Assembly (NCBI RefSeq): GCF_000365425.1
Contig: NZ_AQOV01000002.1
Coordinates: 310,001 to 374,000 of the forward strand
Reading direction: 5' to 3'
Length of the DNA stretch: 64,000 nt
Source: Methylomonas sp. MK1
GTDB taxonomy: Bacteria; Pseudomonadota; Gammaproteobacteria; Methylococcales; Methylomonadaceae
Shown one piece after another: positions 46,876-57,554 of the stretch (position 1 is its first letter; every line of letters begins with the position of its first letter). Below the pieces are notes generated by a model. That model saw nothing but the letters and a program-made list of their open reading frames with translations, made no database searches and was not told the DNA's origin. The position numbers and the translations under genes were made by a program.

Positions 46876-48315
46876 CTAGCTTTTCAGCTTGGCAATCAAC
46901 ATCTTGTTCACTTCGCCCGGATTGGCCTTGCCTTGGGTTTCTTTCATGATTTGCCCAACTAAGGCCATCAAAGCCTTGTCCTTGCCGGCTCGGTATTGTT
47001 CGACTGGTACCGGGTTGGCGGCGATGACTTTGTCGACGATCGTTTCTATCGCGCCGCTGTCGGTGATCTGCTTCAAGCCTTCTTTTTCGATGATCTCGTC
47101 GGCGCTGTCGTTGCTGTTCCAAAGCTTGTCGAATACCTGTTTGGCGGTTTTGCCGGAAATCGTGTTGTCGGCAATGCGTTTGATCAAGCCAGCCAAACGG
47201 TCGGCACTGACCGGGCAATCGCTGATTTCCAGGCCGGCTTTGTTCAATGCGCCGAGCACGTCGCCGGTCAGCCAGTTGCCGGCCAGTTTGGCTTCGCCGC
47301 CGGAGGCTTTGACCACGGCTTCGTAAAAATCGGCCAGTTCGCGGGATGAAGTCAAGGTCGTGGCGCTTTCGTTATCCAGGGCGTATTGATCGATGAAACG
47401 CTGCTTCTTAGCATCCGGCAACTCCGGCAGGGTCGCACGGATTTCGTCCTTCAAACTTTCTTCGATCAACACCGGTAACAGATCGGGGTCGGGGAAGTAA
47501 CGGTAGTCGTTGGCTTCTTCCTTGCTGCGCATCGAGCGGGTTTCGTCTTTGTTGGCGTCGTAAAGCCGCGTTTCCTGAACTACTTTGTTACCGCTTTCGA
47601 TTACATCGATTTGCCGCTCAATTTCGTGATTGATGGCTTTTTCCACGAACTTGAAAGAGTTGATGTTTTTGATTTCGGCGCGGGTGCCGAATTCCTTTTG
47701 GCCTTTGGGGCGCACCGAGACGTTGGCGTCGCAGCGGAACGAGCCTTCCTGCATGTTGCCGTCGCAGATTTCCAGGTAGCGCACCAGTTCGTGCAGTTTA
47801 CGCATGTAGGCCACGGCTTCCTTGGCGGAACGCATGTCCGGCTCGGAAACAATTTCCAACAGCGGTGTGCCGGCGCGGTTCAGGTCGATACCGGTCAAGC
47901 CGTGGAAATCCTCGTGCAGGGATTTGCCGGCGTCTTCTTCCAGATGGGCGCGGGTGATGCCGATGCGTTTTTCGACGCCGTCGACTTCAATGTCCAGATG
48001 GCCGTTGCCGACGATGGGCAGCTCGAACTGACTGATCTGATAGCCTTTCGGTAAGTCCGGGTAGAAGTAGTTTTTGCGGGCAAATACCGAGTGTGGCGCG
48101 ATTTCGGCATCGATCGCCAAGCCGAAAGTCACGGCCTTGCGGACCGCGTCTTTGTTCAGCACCGGCAATACACCGGGCAAGCCTAAATCCACTGCACACG
48201 CCTGAGTGTTAGGCTCGGCGCCATAAGCGGTGGCTGCGCCGGAGAAGATTTTGGATTTAGTGGACAGTTGGGTGTGGATTTCCAAGCCGATGACGGCTTC
48301 CCATTGTGAGTTCAT
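46876..48315 (-). CDS. gatB: Asp-tRNA(Asn)/Glu-tRNA(Gln) amidotransferase subunit B
   Basis: GatB activates misacylated Glu-tRNA(Gln) or Asp-tRNA(Asn) by phosphorylation for transamidation by GatA. The 479-residue length is normal. [19 protein letters not shown] at the start, [29 protein letters not shown] and a C-terminal YqeY-like tail ([20 protein letters not shown]) are characteristic. The gene is separated from gatA by a Uma2 gene. It is convergent with the helicase gene, with a palindromic repeat between. Confidence 0.97.
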   Translation of the reverse strand: MNSQWEAVIGLEIHTQLSTKSKIFSGAATAYGAEPNTQACAVDLGLPGVLPVLNKDAVRKAVTFGLAIDAEIAPHSVFARKNYFYPDLPKGYQISQFELPIVGNGHLDIEVDGVEKRIGITRAHLEEDAGKSLHEDFHGLTGIDLNRAGTPLLEIVSEPDMRSAKEAVAYMRKLHELVRYLEICDGNMQEGSFRCDANVSVRPKGQKEFGTRAEIKNINSFKFVEKAINHEIERQIDVIESGNKVVQETRLYDANKDETRSMRSKEEANDYRYFPDPDLLPVLIEESLKDEIRATLPELPDAKKQRFIDQYALDNESATTLTSSRELADFYEAVVKASGGEAKLAGNWLTGDVLGALNKAGLEISDCPVSADRLAGLIKRIADNTISGKTAKQVFDKLWNSNDSADEIIEKEGLKQITDSGAIETIVDKVIAANPVPVEQYRAGKDKALMALVGQIMKETQGKANPGEVNKMLIAKLKS

Positions 48316-48333
48316 TCTTGGTTCCTTTAAAGC

Positions 48334-48936
48334 TTATTCGGCAAAAACGTCGTTCAAGTCGATTTGCAGGTCGGGGAATAAATGCGGGGTGGCGATTTCG
48401 TTGCCGGGATACAGGCCGCGTAATTGGTATTTGCCGTGCTCGTCTAGCACAAATTGCTGCACGATCTGCTCGTAGGGGAATACCAGCCAATATTCGCTGA
48501 CACCGCTTTCTTCGTATAAATCGTATTTCAGGCGAACTTCTTTGCGGCTATTGCCCGGCGACAGTACTTCAATGATCCAATTGGGTGCGCCGTCGCAACC
48601 TTGTTCGGTCAGTTTGTCCTTGTCGCAGATCACGCAAAGATCGGGTTGCACGACGCTGAAAGCTTCGCGGTCGGTCAGTAGCGATTTGCGGCGGTCGTAA
48701 AGCTTGACGTCGAAGGGGGCAATAAAGACTTCACAACTTTTGTGCAAGAAGTAGTTGTCAATTGGTCGCAGTAACTTAAGCGCAATCCTTTGATGCTTGA
48801 CATTTGGTGCAGGCGACATCGCCATGATCTTGCCCTTGATAAGCTCGACCGATTCTTCGAGCTGCCAGGTCAAATAATCCGCGTAGCTATAGGTGCCGTT
48901 CGGGTCCAGTTGCGATAGTTGCGTGATAGGCGCCAT
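48334..48936 (-). CDS. Uma2 family (DUF820) putative endonuclease
   Basis: The 200-residue protein matches the Uma2/DUF820 family of PD-(D/E)xK-fold proteins: YSYADYLTWQLEESVELIKG, VVQPDLCVICDKDKL, APNWIIEVLSPGNSRKEVRL and YEESGVSEYWLV. The Asp in VQPDLCV and the Glu-Val-Leu after NWII are the presumed metal ligands. The family is abundant in cyanobacteria and some methanotrophs and is of unknown function. It is read in the same direction between gatA and gatB, 18 bases before gatB, apparently inserted without harming the operon. Confidence 0.88.
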   Translation of the reverse strand: MAPITQLSQLDPNGTYSYADYLTWQLEESVELIKGKIMAMSPAPNVKHQRIALKLLRPIDNYFLHKSCEVFIAPFDVKLYDRRKSLLTDREAFSVVQPDLCVICDKDKLTEQGCDGAPNWIIEVLSPGNSRKEVRLKYDLYEESGVSEYWLVFPYEQIVQQFVLDEHGKYQLRGLYPGNEIATPHLFPDLQIDLNDVFAE

Positions 48937-48949
48937 GTTGCCTCCCGTG

Positions 48950-50401
48950 CTACTCGAAGCCTTTCGGTAGTTGCAAATGCCAGTCGGTCACTTGTTGATA
49001 GCGATGGCCGACATTCAGCAATTTAGCTTCGCTGAAATAATTGCCAATGACATGCAAACCCACCGGCTTGCCGTTTATGAAACCTGCCGGAATCGACATG
49101 GCTGGTAGGCCGGCCAGGTTGATGGCTATCGTGTAAATGTCTTCCAGATACATCTGAATCGGATCGCTGGTTTTTTCGCCGATACGAAAGGCGGTGCTGG
49201 GGGTAACCGGGCCCATCAATACATCGACTTCGCTCAAAGCTCGCTTGAAGTCATCGCTGATCAGGCGGCGTACTTGTTGAGCTTTTAAGTAATAAGCGTC
49301 GTAATAACCGGCCGACAGCGCATAGGTGCCCATCAGGATACGGCGTTTGACTTCCGCACCGAAGGCTTCGCCGCGCGAGCGAGTGTACAGGTCAGTCAAT
49401 TCTGCCGGATTTTGGCAACGGTAGCCGAAGCGCACGCCGTCGTAACGCGAGAGGTTGGACGAACATTCGGCCGAAGCAATGACGTAATAGGCGGGAATGG
49501 CCAAGTTCAGGTTGGGCATGTCCACCTCTTTGACTTCCGCGCCGAGTTTTTGGTATTCGGCGATGGCGGCCTGGATGGCGGCAGCCATTTGGCTGTCGAG
49601 TTCGGCGCTAAAAAACTGTTTTGGCAGACCGATCTTCAAACCTTGCAAGCTATCGTTCAGGTCCGCGCTATAGTCAGGCACCGCTTGATTCACGCTGGTG
49701 GAGTCTTTAGGATCGAAGCCGGCCATGATTTGCATCAACAGAGCGGCATCTTCGGCGCTCCGGGTCATCGGTCCGCCCTGATCCAGACTGGAAGCGTAAG
49801 CGATCATGCCGTAGCGCGACACCCGGCCGTAAGTCGGTTTTAAACCAGTGATGCCGCACAATGCCGCAGGCTGGCGAATCGAACCACCGGTATCGGTGCC
49901 CGTCACGGCAGGTGCAAGGCGCCCCGCAACTGCCGCCGCCGAGCCGCCGGACGAGCCGCCGGGGACGCAATCAGTCGCCCAAGGGTTGCGCACCGGCCCG
50001 TAGAAGCTGTTTTCGTTGGACGAACCCATCGCAAATTCGTCCATGTTCAATTTGCCCAGCATCACCGCGCCGGCGCTGTTGAAATGATCAACCACGGTGG
50101 CGTCGTAAGGGGCGATGAAATTGTCCAGCATTTTCGAGCCGCAGCTGGTTTTAGTGCCTAGCGTGCAGAAAATGTCTTTTTGGGCGATGGGGATGCCGGC
50201 AAGTGGTCCGGCGTTACCAGTGGCCAGCAGTTGATCGGCGGCTCTCGCTTGTAGCAAGGCGCTTTCTGCGCTAACGGTGATAAACGCATTTAAGTCTTGG
50301 TGCTGGCTTATGCGGTCCAAGAAGAATTGGGTGAGTTCAACGCTGGAAAATTCTTTACTGCGCAGCCCGGCTGCCAGTTCGCTAAGGTTTTTTTTGTGCA
50401 T
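48950..50401 (-). CDS. gatA: Asp-tRNA(Asn)/Glu-tRNA(Gln) amidotransferase subunit A
   Basis: GatA is the glutaminase of GatCAB, giving ammonia to GatB. The 483-residue protein has the amidase Ser-cisSer-Lys triad: Lys in [20 protein letters not shown], the glycine/serine loop [20 protein letters not shown], and [20 protein letters not shown]. It starts eight bases after the gatC stop. Confidence 0.97.
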   Translation of the reverse strand: MHKKNLSELAAGLRSKEFSSVELTQFFLDRISQHQDLNAFITVSAESALLQARAADQLLATGNAGPLAGIPIAQKDIFCTLGTKTSCGSKMLDNFIAPYDATVVDHFNSAGAVMLGKLNMDEFAMGSSNENSFYGPVRNPWATDCVPGGSSGGSAAAVAGRLAPAVTGTDTGGSIRQPAALCGITGLKPTYGRVSRYGMIAYASSLDQGGPMTRSAEDAALLMQIMAGFDPKDSTSVNQAVPDYSADLNDSLQGLKIGLPKQFFSAELDSQMAAAIQAAIAEYQKLGAEVKEVDMPNLNLAIPAYYVIASAECSSNLSRYDGVRFGYRCQNPAELTDLYTRSRGEAFGAEVKRRILMGTYALSAGYYDAYYLKAQQVRRLISDDFKRALSEVDVLMGPVTPSTAFRIGEKTSDPIQMYLEDIYTIAINLAGLPAMSIPAGFINGKPVGLHVIGNYFSEAKLLNVGHRYQQVTDWHLQLPKGFE

Positions 50402-50409
50402 AATCGTCC

Positions 50410-50697
50410 TTAATCGATGACTTTCGGAACCAGGTACAATCCGGCTTCGGTTTGCGGGGCTATGGATTGGAAATGGTCGCGTTGGTCGGTCTCTGTCACC
50501 GCATCTTCGCGCAGACGTTGCATTTGATCCAAGGGATGCGCCATTGGTGTCACGCCGTCGGTATTTAACTGGCCCATCTGGGTCATTAATTCCAGTACGC
50601 CCGATAGGTCTTTTGCATAGTGTTCGACATCTTGTTCAGCAATGCCCAGCCTTGCCAGGTGAGCGATTTTTTTAACGTCATTCGCCGTTAACGACAT
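50410..50697 (-). CDS. gatC: Asp-tRNA(Asn)/Glu-tRNA(Gln) amidotransferase subunit C
   Basis: GatC is the small clamp that holds GatA and GatB together. The 95-residue protein begins [19 protein letters not shown] and has the central [20 protein letters not shown] and the C-terminal [10 protein letters not shown], as usual. It is the first gene of the gatC-gatA-uma2-gatB operon and is divergent from mreB, 114 bases away. Confidence 0.95.
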   Translation of the reverse strand: MSLTANDVKKIAHLARLGIAEQDVEHYAKDLSGVLELMTQMGQLNTDGVTPMAHPLDQMQRLREDAVTETDQRDHFQSIAPQTEAGLYLVPKVID

Positions 50698-50775
50698 TCT
50701 TCTAACTCCAGGTTTTCTTAGTAAAACTATGATACTTTATATCTTGCTCAAATACCTGCTTGATTGTTAAAGTAG

Positions 50776-51855
<1,080 letters not shown>

Positions 51856-51874
51856 GCGCTGAGCTGAAGTATCT

Positions 51875-51917
51875 CTAAAAGGCCGCTGTAATCGCGAAAA
51901 GCGGCTACAGCGGCCTT
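51875..51917 (+). terminator. Rho-independent terminator/attenuator after mreB
   Basis: AAAAGGCCGCTGTA (51875-51888) is perfectly complementary to TACAGCGGCCTTTT (51904-51917). The 14-base-pair stem ends in a T-run and lies 20 bases after mreB, 105 bases before mreC. Confidence 0.8.
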
Positions 51918-52022
51918 TTCTACGAAATTTGTGCCGCTCGGCGATGAAAGTGCCTTGAAGCGGAAGTCCATATGCTTACTTTCGCGTCAATTGACGCCGG
52001 TCTTGATTGTTAGAGGTTTGCC

Positions 52023-52919
52023 ATAAAACTCTTATTTGCCAAAGGCCCTTCACTTAATACCCGTTTACTGGTGGCATTGCTGGTATCAATTTCGATGTTA
52101 GTGATTGATTATCGTAGCGAGCGTCTGGACCGGTTGCGCTCCTTGTTATCGGTGTTCACTTATCCATTACAGTCGCTGGCCAGTCTGCCGGTGGATTTTT
52201 ACCAGACAGTGTCCGGAACGGTCATTTCTTTTGTGGAGCTGCAAAAAGAAAACCGCCGCTTGAAAGAAGCTCAGTTCGTCAACGATGCGAAATTATTGAA
52301 ATTCGCGGCCTTGGAAAAGGAAAACACTCGTCTGCGGATGTTGCTGGAAAACTCCTTTCAGCTTGGCGAGCAGGTGCTGGTAGCCGAACTGGTTTCGGTA
52401 AAACTGGCGCCTTACGAACATACGGTGGTGGTCAACAAAGGCTCCCGTTTTGGCGTGCATCCGGAACAACCTGTTTTGGATGCCAACGGTATTGTTGGGC
52501 AGGTGGTGCGGGCCTTACCGTCCAGCTCGGAAGTGATGCTGATCACCGATCCCGACCATGCCATCCCGGTACAGGTCAACCGCAACGGTTTGCGTACCAT
52601 CGCTTTCGGTACCGGCCAACCCAACCGTCTGCATTTGCCGTTTCTGGCGAATAACGCCGATATCGTGCCGGGTGATTTGTTGGTTACCTCTGGGCTTGGC
52701 GGGGTGTTTCCGGCCGGTTATCCGGTGGCGGTAGTGGATAAGTTCGAAGCCAGGCCGGACAAATCCTTTGCCAATATTTACGCCACGCCAAAGGCGGAAT
52801 TGGATAAAAGCCGCGAGTTTTTGATCGTCTGGAGCCACTCCACCCCGGTTGTGCTAGGGGAGTCGGCGAAAGCCGCGGTCGAACCTGAATCCAAGGATGC
52901 AGAACATGTCGCGCCTTGA
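52023..52919 (+). CDS. mreC: rod-shape protein MreC (apparent ATA start)
   Basis: MreC is a periplasmic scaffold linking MreB to wall synthases. The frame gives a transmembrane helix, a coiled coil (LQKENRRLKEAQFVNDAKLL) and the beta-domains (GQVVRALPSSSEVMLITDPD; GDLLVTSGLGGVFPAGYPVA). The usual N-terminus 'LFxxGPSxxxRL' is encoded only if translation begins before the GTG at 52071: from ATA at 52023 it reads IKLLFAKGPSLNTRLLVALL, with AGAGG at 52013-52017 correctly spaced. I therefore place the start at ATA, a rare initiation codon, unless ATA is a sequencing error for ATG. This gives 298 residues, versus 282 from GTG. Confidence 0.85.
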   Translation: MKLLFAKGPSLNTRLLVALLVSISMLVIDYRSERLDRLRSLLSVFTYPLQSLASLPVDFYQTVSGTVISFVELQKENRRLKEAQFVNDAKLLKFAALEKENTRLRMLLENSFQLGEQVLVAELVSVKLAPYEHTVVVNKGSRFGVHPEQPVLDANGIVGQVVRALPSSSEVMLITDPDHAIPVQVNRNGLRTIAFGTGQPNRLHLPFLANNADIVPGDLLVTSGLGGVFPAGYPVAVVDKFEARPDKSFANIYATPKAELDKSREFLIVWSHSTPVVLGESAKAAVEPESKDAEHVAP

Positions 52920-53394
52920 TTTTGCCGCCACCGTTTACTTCATCGCTACCATAGGCGCGGCGATGGTGCTGCGGGTAATGTCGCTGTTTCCCAGTATGGA
53001 TGTATTCAATCCGGACTGGATCGTATTGGTGTTGATTTATTGGTCCATTGCCTTGCCGGAACGGTTTGGCGTATTCAGTGCCTGGTCGATAGGCTTGTTG
53101 ACTGACGTGTTGACCGGTCGCTTGCTGGGCCAGTACGCCTTGATCTATGCGCTGATTTGCTATTTCAGTATCAACGAGCATCGGCGTTTGCGGCAATTTC
53201 CGATGGTGCAGCAATGCTTATTTGTGTTTTTGTGTTTGTTTGCGTCGCAGAGCATTATTTTCGGCACGGAAAGCATGCAAGCCGGCAACCGCTTGTCGCT
53301 GTCGTTCTGGTATCCGGTGTTATCCGGGACTTTGGTATGGCCGCTGGTGTTTGTGGTGTTGCGCTATATCCGGGTGATGGCGCGCATCTTTTAA
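52906..53394 (+). CDS. mreD: rod-shape protein MreD
   Basis: MreD is a small inner-membrane protein of the elongasome. The 162-residue product has about five transmembrane helices (for example VYFIATIGAAMVLRVMSLFP, IVLVLIYWSIALPERFGVFS, LGQYALIYALICYFSIN). The start overlaps the end of mreC by 14 bases; an ATG at 52897 three codons earlier is an alternative. It ends six bases before mrdA. Confidence 0.92.
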   Translation: MSRLDFAATVYFIATIGAAMVLRVMSLFPSMDVFNPDWIVLVLIYWSIALPERFGVFSAWSIGLLTDVLTGRLLGQYALIYALICYFSINEHRRLRQFPMVQQCLFVFLCLFASQSIIFGTESMQAGNRLSLSFWYPVLSGTLVWPLVFVVLRYIRVMARIF

Positions 53395-53400
53395 CGGGGC

Positions 53401-55251
53401 ATGGATAGAAAATTCGCCATCAAGGATCCGCTAGCGGAGAGCCGCTTGTTCCTGAGCCGCATCGTCGCGGCGTTTATCTTGATCCTGTTTTTGATCGCCG
53501 GTTTGGTGGTGCGCTTGGTGTATTTGCAGGTGGTCGGTCACGAGCACTATGCGACGCTATCCAAGGATAATCGCATCAAAATTTCGCCACTGCCGCCCAC
53601 CCGTGGTGTGATTTACGACCGCAAGGGCCGAATGCTCGCGGAAAACGTGCCCACCTACAGTTTGGAACTGATTCCGGAACAGATCGAAAATCTGGACGAC
53701 ACGCTAGTCAGACTGCAAAAGCTGCTGGACATTTCCGAAGAAAAAATCGATCTGTTTCAAAAGCAGCGTAAGCGCAACAAATCCTTTACCAGCACGCCGT
53801 TACTGCAGAATCTGAGTGACGAAGAAGTCGCCAAATTCGCGGTGGTCAGACCGTATTTTCCCGGCGTCGATGTCTACGCCCGCTTGGTACGGCATTACCC
53901 TTACGGCGATTTGGCTTCTCATGTGGTCGGCTACGTGGGCCGGATCAACGAGAAGGAAATGCAAACCTTGCCGTTAGCGAAATATCGGGGTACTAATCAC
54001 ATCGGTAAAACAGGCATCGAAAAAACCTACGAGGAGCATCTGCTGGGTACCGCCGGCTATGAAGAAATAGAAACCAATGCCCAGGCCAGGGCGGTGAATA
54101 CCGTGGCCACGGTGGAGCCGGTAGCCGGGTCCAACATCTATCTGACCTTGGACATCGACCTACAAAAAATCGCCTACGATGCGTTGTCTGAGTATAACGG
54201 CGCGGCGGTGGCGATTGAGATCAAGACCGGCGGCGTACTGGTGTTCGCCAGCAGGCCCGGTTTCGACCCTAATCCGTTTGTATCGGGGATTTCCGGCAAA
54301 GAATATAAGGCCTTGCAGGATTCGCCGGATCAGCCGCTCTATAATCGGGCCTTGCGTGGCCAGTATCCGCCCGGCTCGACGGTGAAACCGTTTTTGGCCT
54401 TGGCCGGTCTGGAATACGGTGTGACTGAATTCAACCATCGCTTGTTTTGTCCCGGCTATTACAAATTGCCGAATGTTGACCACAAATACCGGGACTGGAA
54501 AAAATGGGGACACGGCATGGTGGATATGAACGACGCGATTACCCAGTCTTGCGACGTCTATTTCTACGATCTGGCGCTGGCGCTAGGCATCGATAAAATG
54601 CATGCGTTCATGGACAAGTTCAGTTTCGGCCGGAAAACCGGGATCGATTTGGTCGGTGAAGTTGACGGCTTGATGCCGTCCAAGGAATGGAAAAAACATT
54701 ACCGCAGTCAGGCCTGGTTTCCCGGCGAAACCCTGATTACCGGGATCGGCCAAGGCTACACGCAAGCGACGCCGCTGCAATTGGCACACGCGACTGCGAC
54801 TTTGGCCAATTACGGCAAGGTCATTACGCCGCATCTGGTGCACAGTATTATCAGCGCCGACTATGCCGACTTGATCGGCGGCAAAGCCGATGCGCTGATT
54901 CCGCTGAAAACTCAAAACGTCGATAACATTATCAGGGGTATGACCAACGTGGTGCACGGATCGCGGGGCACCGCCGGCCGCTTGGCCAAGGCCATTACCT
55001 ATCAAATTGCCGGCAAGACCGGCACCGCGCAGGTTTTTACCATCAAGCAGGAAGAGAAATACAACGAGGACGCCATCGATTTTAAAATGCGCGACCATGC
55101 TTTGTTCATAGCCTTTGCGCCGGTCCACGATCCGCAAATCGCGGTGGCGATTATCGCCGAGCACGGCGGTCACGGCGGCTCCGTAGCGGCGCCTATCGCC
55201 GGCGAAATTATCGATGCCTATCTGAATCAGAAAAAGGAGGCGCAGCCATGA
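53401..55251 (+). CDS. mrdA: penicillin-binding protein 2 (peptidoglycan transpeptidase)
   Basis: PBP2 cross-links lateral wall peptidoglycan with the RodA glycosyltransferase. The 616-residue protein has an N-terminal membrane helix (about 22-42), a pedestal domain (PTRGVIYDRKGRMLAENVPT) and a transpeptidase domain with the catalytic SxxK (GQYPPGSTVKPFL), SxD-type SCDVYFYDLA and KTGT (IAGKTGTAQVF). Its stop overlaps the rodA start by four bases (ATGA). Confidence 0.96.
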   Translation: MDRKFAIKDPLAESRLFLSRIVAAFILILFLIAGLVVRLVYLQVVGHEHYATLSKDNRIKISPLPPTRGVIYDRKGRMLAENVPTYSLELIPEQIENLDDTLVRLQKLLDISEEKIDLFQKQRKRNKSFTSTPLLQNLSDEEVAKFAVVRPYFPGVDVYARLVRHYPYGDLASHVVGYVGRINEKEMQTLPLAKYRGTNHIGKTGIEKTYEEHLLGTAGYEEIETNAQARAVNTVATVEPVAGSNIYLTLDIDLQKIAYDALSEYNGAAVAIEIKTGGVLVFASRPGFDPNPFVSGISGKEYKALQDSPDQPLYNRALRGQYPPGSTVKPFLALAGLEYGVTEFNHRLFCPGYYKLPNVDHKYRDWKKWGHGMVDMNDAITQSCDVYFYDLALALGIDKMHAFMDKFSFGRKTGIDLVGEVDGLMPSKEWKKHYRSQAWFPGETLITGIGQGYTQATPLQLAHATATLANYGKVITPHLVHSIISADYADLIGGKADALIPLKTQNVDNIIRGMTNVVHGSRGTAGRLAKAITYQIAGKTGTAQVFTIKQEEKYNEDAIDFKMRDHALFIAFAPVHDPQIAVAIIAEHGGHGGSVAAPIAGEIIDAYLNQKKEAQP

Positions 55252-56378
55252 GAAACGAAATGCGCAACGAACAATTCCAGCCGCCGTCGCTGCTCGGTAA
55301 TTTGCTCCGAAAGTTGCATATCGATATTCCGCTTTTTATAGGTTTGTTATTGATTTGCGCGGCCAGTTTCGTGATTTTATACAGCGCGGGCGGGCAAGAG
55401 GTGCCCTTGTTGATTCGGCACGCTACCCGTATGGGTTTCGCCATTTTATTGATGATTGTGCTGGCACATATCAACCCACGGCGCTTCCAAAGTTTTTCGG
55501 TGGCCTTGTTCACGGTGTGCGTGCTGTTGCTGCTGGCGGTGGCGGTGATGGGGCAGATCAGTATGGGTGCTCAGCGTTGGCTGGATCTGGGTGTTTTTCG
55601 TTTTCAGCCTTCCGAATTTACCAAAATCAGCGCGCCGATGATGGTGGCCTGGTATCTATCGGAGCGCGCCTTGCCGCCCAAGCCCAAGCACGTGTTAGGC
55701 GCGGCGACGCTTTTGATCGTGCCGGTTTTGCTGATCGCTAAACAACCGGACTTGGGTACCTCGTTACTGGTTGCTAGCTCCGGGGCGGCGGTATTGTTCT
55801 TTGCCGGCTTATCCTGGTGGTTCATGCTGGGCATTGTGGCTTTGCTGGCGTCTCTGACACCGGTGCTGTGGCACTTCATGCGCGAATACCAACGGAATAG
55901 AGTATTGACGTTTATGAATCCGGAAGCCGATCCGATGGGCGCCGGTTACCATATCATCCAGTCCAAGATCGCCATCGGTTCCGGTGGGATAAACGGCAAG
56001 GGCTGGCTGGGCAGTAGCCAGGCGGAGCTGGATTTTCTGCCGGAAAGCTCTACGGACTTTATCTTTGCGGTGTTTGCCGAGGAGTTTGGCCTGTTCGGCT
56101 GCGTTGGTCTGCTGGTTTTGTATTTATTGGTCATCAGCCGTTGTTTTTATATCGCAGTGCAAGCTCAGGATACCTACTCGCGCCTGCTGGCCGGCAGTCT
56201 AGCGTTCACTTTTTTTGTGTATGTCTTCGTGAATATCGGCATGGTGATCGGCGTGTTGCCGGTAGTCGGTGTGCCGTTGCCGTTGATCAGCTATGGTGGC
56301 ACTTCAATGGTAACGCTGATGGCCGGCTTCGGTATCCTGATGTCTATCCATACCCACCGTAAATTACTACCCGTCTAA
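55248..56378 (+). CDS. rodA: peptidoglycan glycosyltransferase RodA
   Basis: RodA polymerises lipid II during elongation. The 376-residue SEDS protein has about ten membrane helices and the family segments GAQRWLDLGVFRFQPSEFTK, AKQPDLGTSLLV (with the key Asp), and VGVPLPLISYGGTSMVTLM. The ATGA overlap with mrdA couples the two partners. mltB begins eight bases later. Confidence 0.96.
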   Translation: MRNEMRNEQFQPPSLLGNLLRKLHIDIPLFIGLLLICAASFVILYSAGGQEVPLLIRHATRMGFAILLMIVLAHINPRRFQSFSVALFTVCVLLLLAVAVMGQISMGAQRWLDLGVFRFQPSEFTKISAPMMVAWYLSERALPPKPKHVLGAATLLIVPVLLIAKQPDLGTSLLVASSGAAVLFFAGLSWWFMLGIVALLASLTPVLWHFMREYQRNRVLTFMNPEADPMGAGYHIIQSKIAIGSGGINGKGWLGSSQAELDFLPESSTDFIFAVFAEEFGLFGCVGLLVLYLLVISRCFYIAVQAQDTYSRLLAGSLAFTFFVYVFVNIGMVIGVLPVVGVPLPLISYGGTSMVTLMAGFGILMSIHTHRKLLPV

Positions 56379-56385
56379 TTGGCTT

Positions 56386-57369
56386 ATGAAAATTAATAAG
56401 AATATATTCAGCTGGCTATTGGCAGCCACGTTGTTCGCCGCTGGTTCGGCATCTGCTGAAATCGCTGAAACCGACAGTTTCAAGCAATTTATCCACAACA
56501 TGGTCAAACAGCAGCATTTCAACGAAGCTGAATTGCGAAACCTGTTTAAGGCTGTGCAAATCCAGCAGCCCATTCTGGATGCGATGTCCAAACCGGCGGA
56601 AGGTAAGCCCTGGTTTCAGTACCGCGAAATCTTCATGACCGAAGCCCGGATCGCTGGCGGGGTGCAGTTCTGGAAAGACAACGAAGCAGCTTTGAAAACC
56701 GTGGAAAGCCAATACGGCGTGCCGGCCGAAATCATCATTGCCATCATCGGTGTGGAAACCAAATACGGCGCGCATACCGGAAAATACCGGGTGATTGACG
56801 CGTTGGCGACCTTGGGTTTTGCCTATCCGCCGCGCAGCGAGTTCTTCCTGAAAGAACTGGAGCAATTCCTGGTGTTGGCGCGCGAAGAGCATATGGACCC
56901 GTTGCAACCTATGGGTTCTTATGCCGGTGCGATGGGCTTGCCGCAATTCATGCCCAGCAGTTTTCGCGGCTATGCCAAGGACTTTGATCTGGACGGCAAA
57001 CGCAATATCTGGACCAATAGCGCCGACGCCATAGCCAGCGTGGCCAACTATTTCGTGCGCAACCAATGGCGACCCGGCGGGGCTGTGACTTACCCGGTCA
57101 GTGCGCGCGGCGATGCCCACAGGCAAGCGCTAAGCAAGGGCGTTAAGCCTGACACAACTGTCGGCGAATTGCGCCGCCTTGGAGTGGATGTTCCTGCACA
57201 ATTAGCCGCTAGCGAAACCGTCAAGCTGCTGGCTTACCAGCAACAGGTGGGGGAAGATTTATGGGTGGGTCTACATAATTTTTATGTCATCACGCGCTAC
57301 AACCATAGCCCGCTATATGCGATGGCAGTGTATCAACTCAGCCAGGCCATAGCCGCGCGCAAGGCCTAA
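56386..57369 (+). CDS. mltB: membrane-bound lytic murein transglycosylase B
   Basis: MltB cleaves the glycan backbone and releases 1,6-anhydro-muropeptides. The 327-residue protein has a signal peptide ending GSASA/EI and the catalytic glutamate in IIGVETKYGAHTGKYRV. The conserved SYAGAMGLPQFMPSSFRGYA and DLDGKRNIWTNSADAIASVA follow. No lipobox cysteine is present at the signal end, so it may be soluble in the periplasm rather than lipid-anchored. It ends the mreC-mltB operon. Confidence 0.94.
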   Translation: MKINKNIFSWLLAATLFAAGSASAEIAETDSFKQFIHNMVKQQHFNEAELRNLFKAVQIQQPILDAMSKPAEGKPWFQYREIFMTEARIAGGVQFWKDNEAALKTVESQYGVPAEIIIAIIGVETKYGAHTGKYRVIDALATLGFAYPPRSEFFLKELEQFLVLAREEHMDPLQPMGSYAGAMGLPQFMPSSFRGYAKDFDLDGKRNIWTNSADAIASVANYFVRNQWRPGGAVTYPVSARGDAHRQALSKGVKPDTTVGELRRLGVDVPAQLAASETVKLLAYQQQVGEDLWVGLHNFYVITRYNHSPLYAMAVYQLSQAIAARKA

Positions 57370-57554
57370 TAACCACGATACGCATTGTTGGGCTATGCTT
57401 GCTCGGCACTGGCGAAACCAAACTTGCCGGCGTTAAGGCGGTATGGTGCCATCACCGATAACAACAGGCGATTAATGCGTGTATTCGCTAGAGACTCGAT
57501 TACAGACTGATAAGCAGACCTGGCGTAGGCGCGCTGTAGCGATGAGGCAAGTTG

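Noticed and set aside
52071..52919. mreC starting at GTG 52071
   Set aside because: It would remove the conserved N-terminal block and has no ribosome-binding site.
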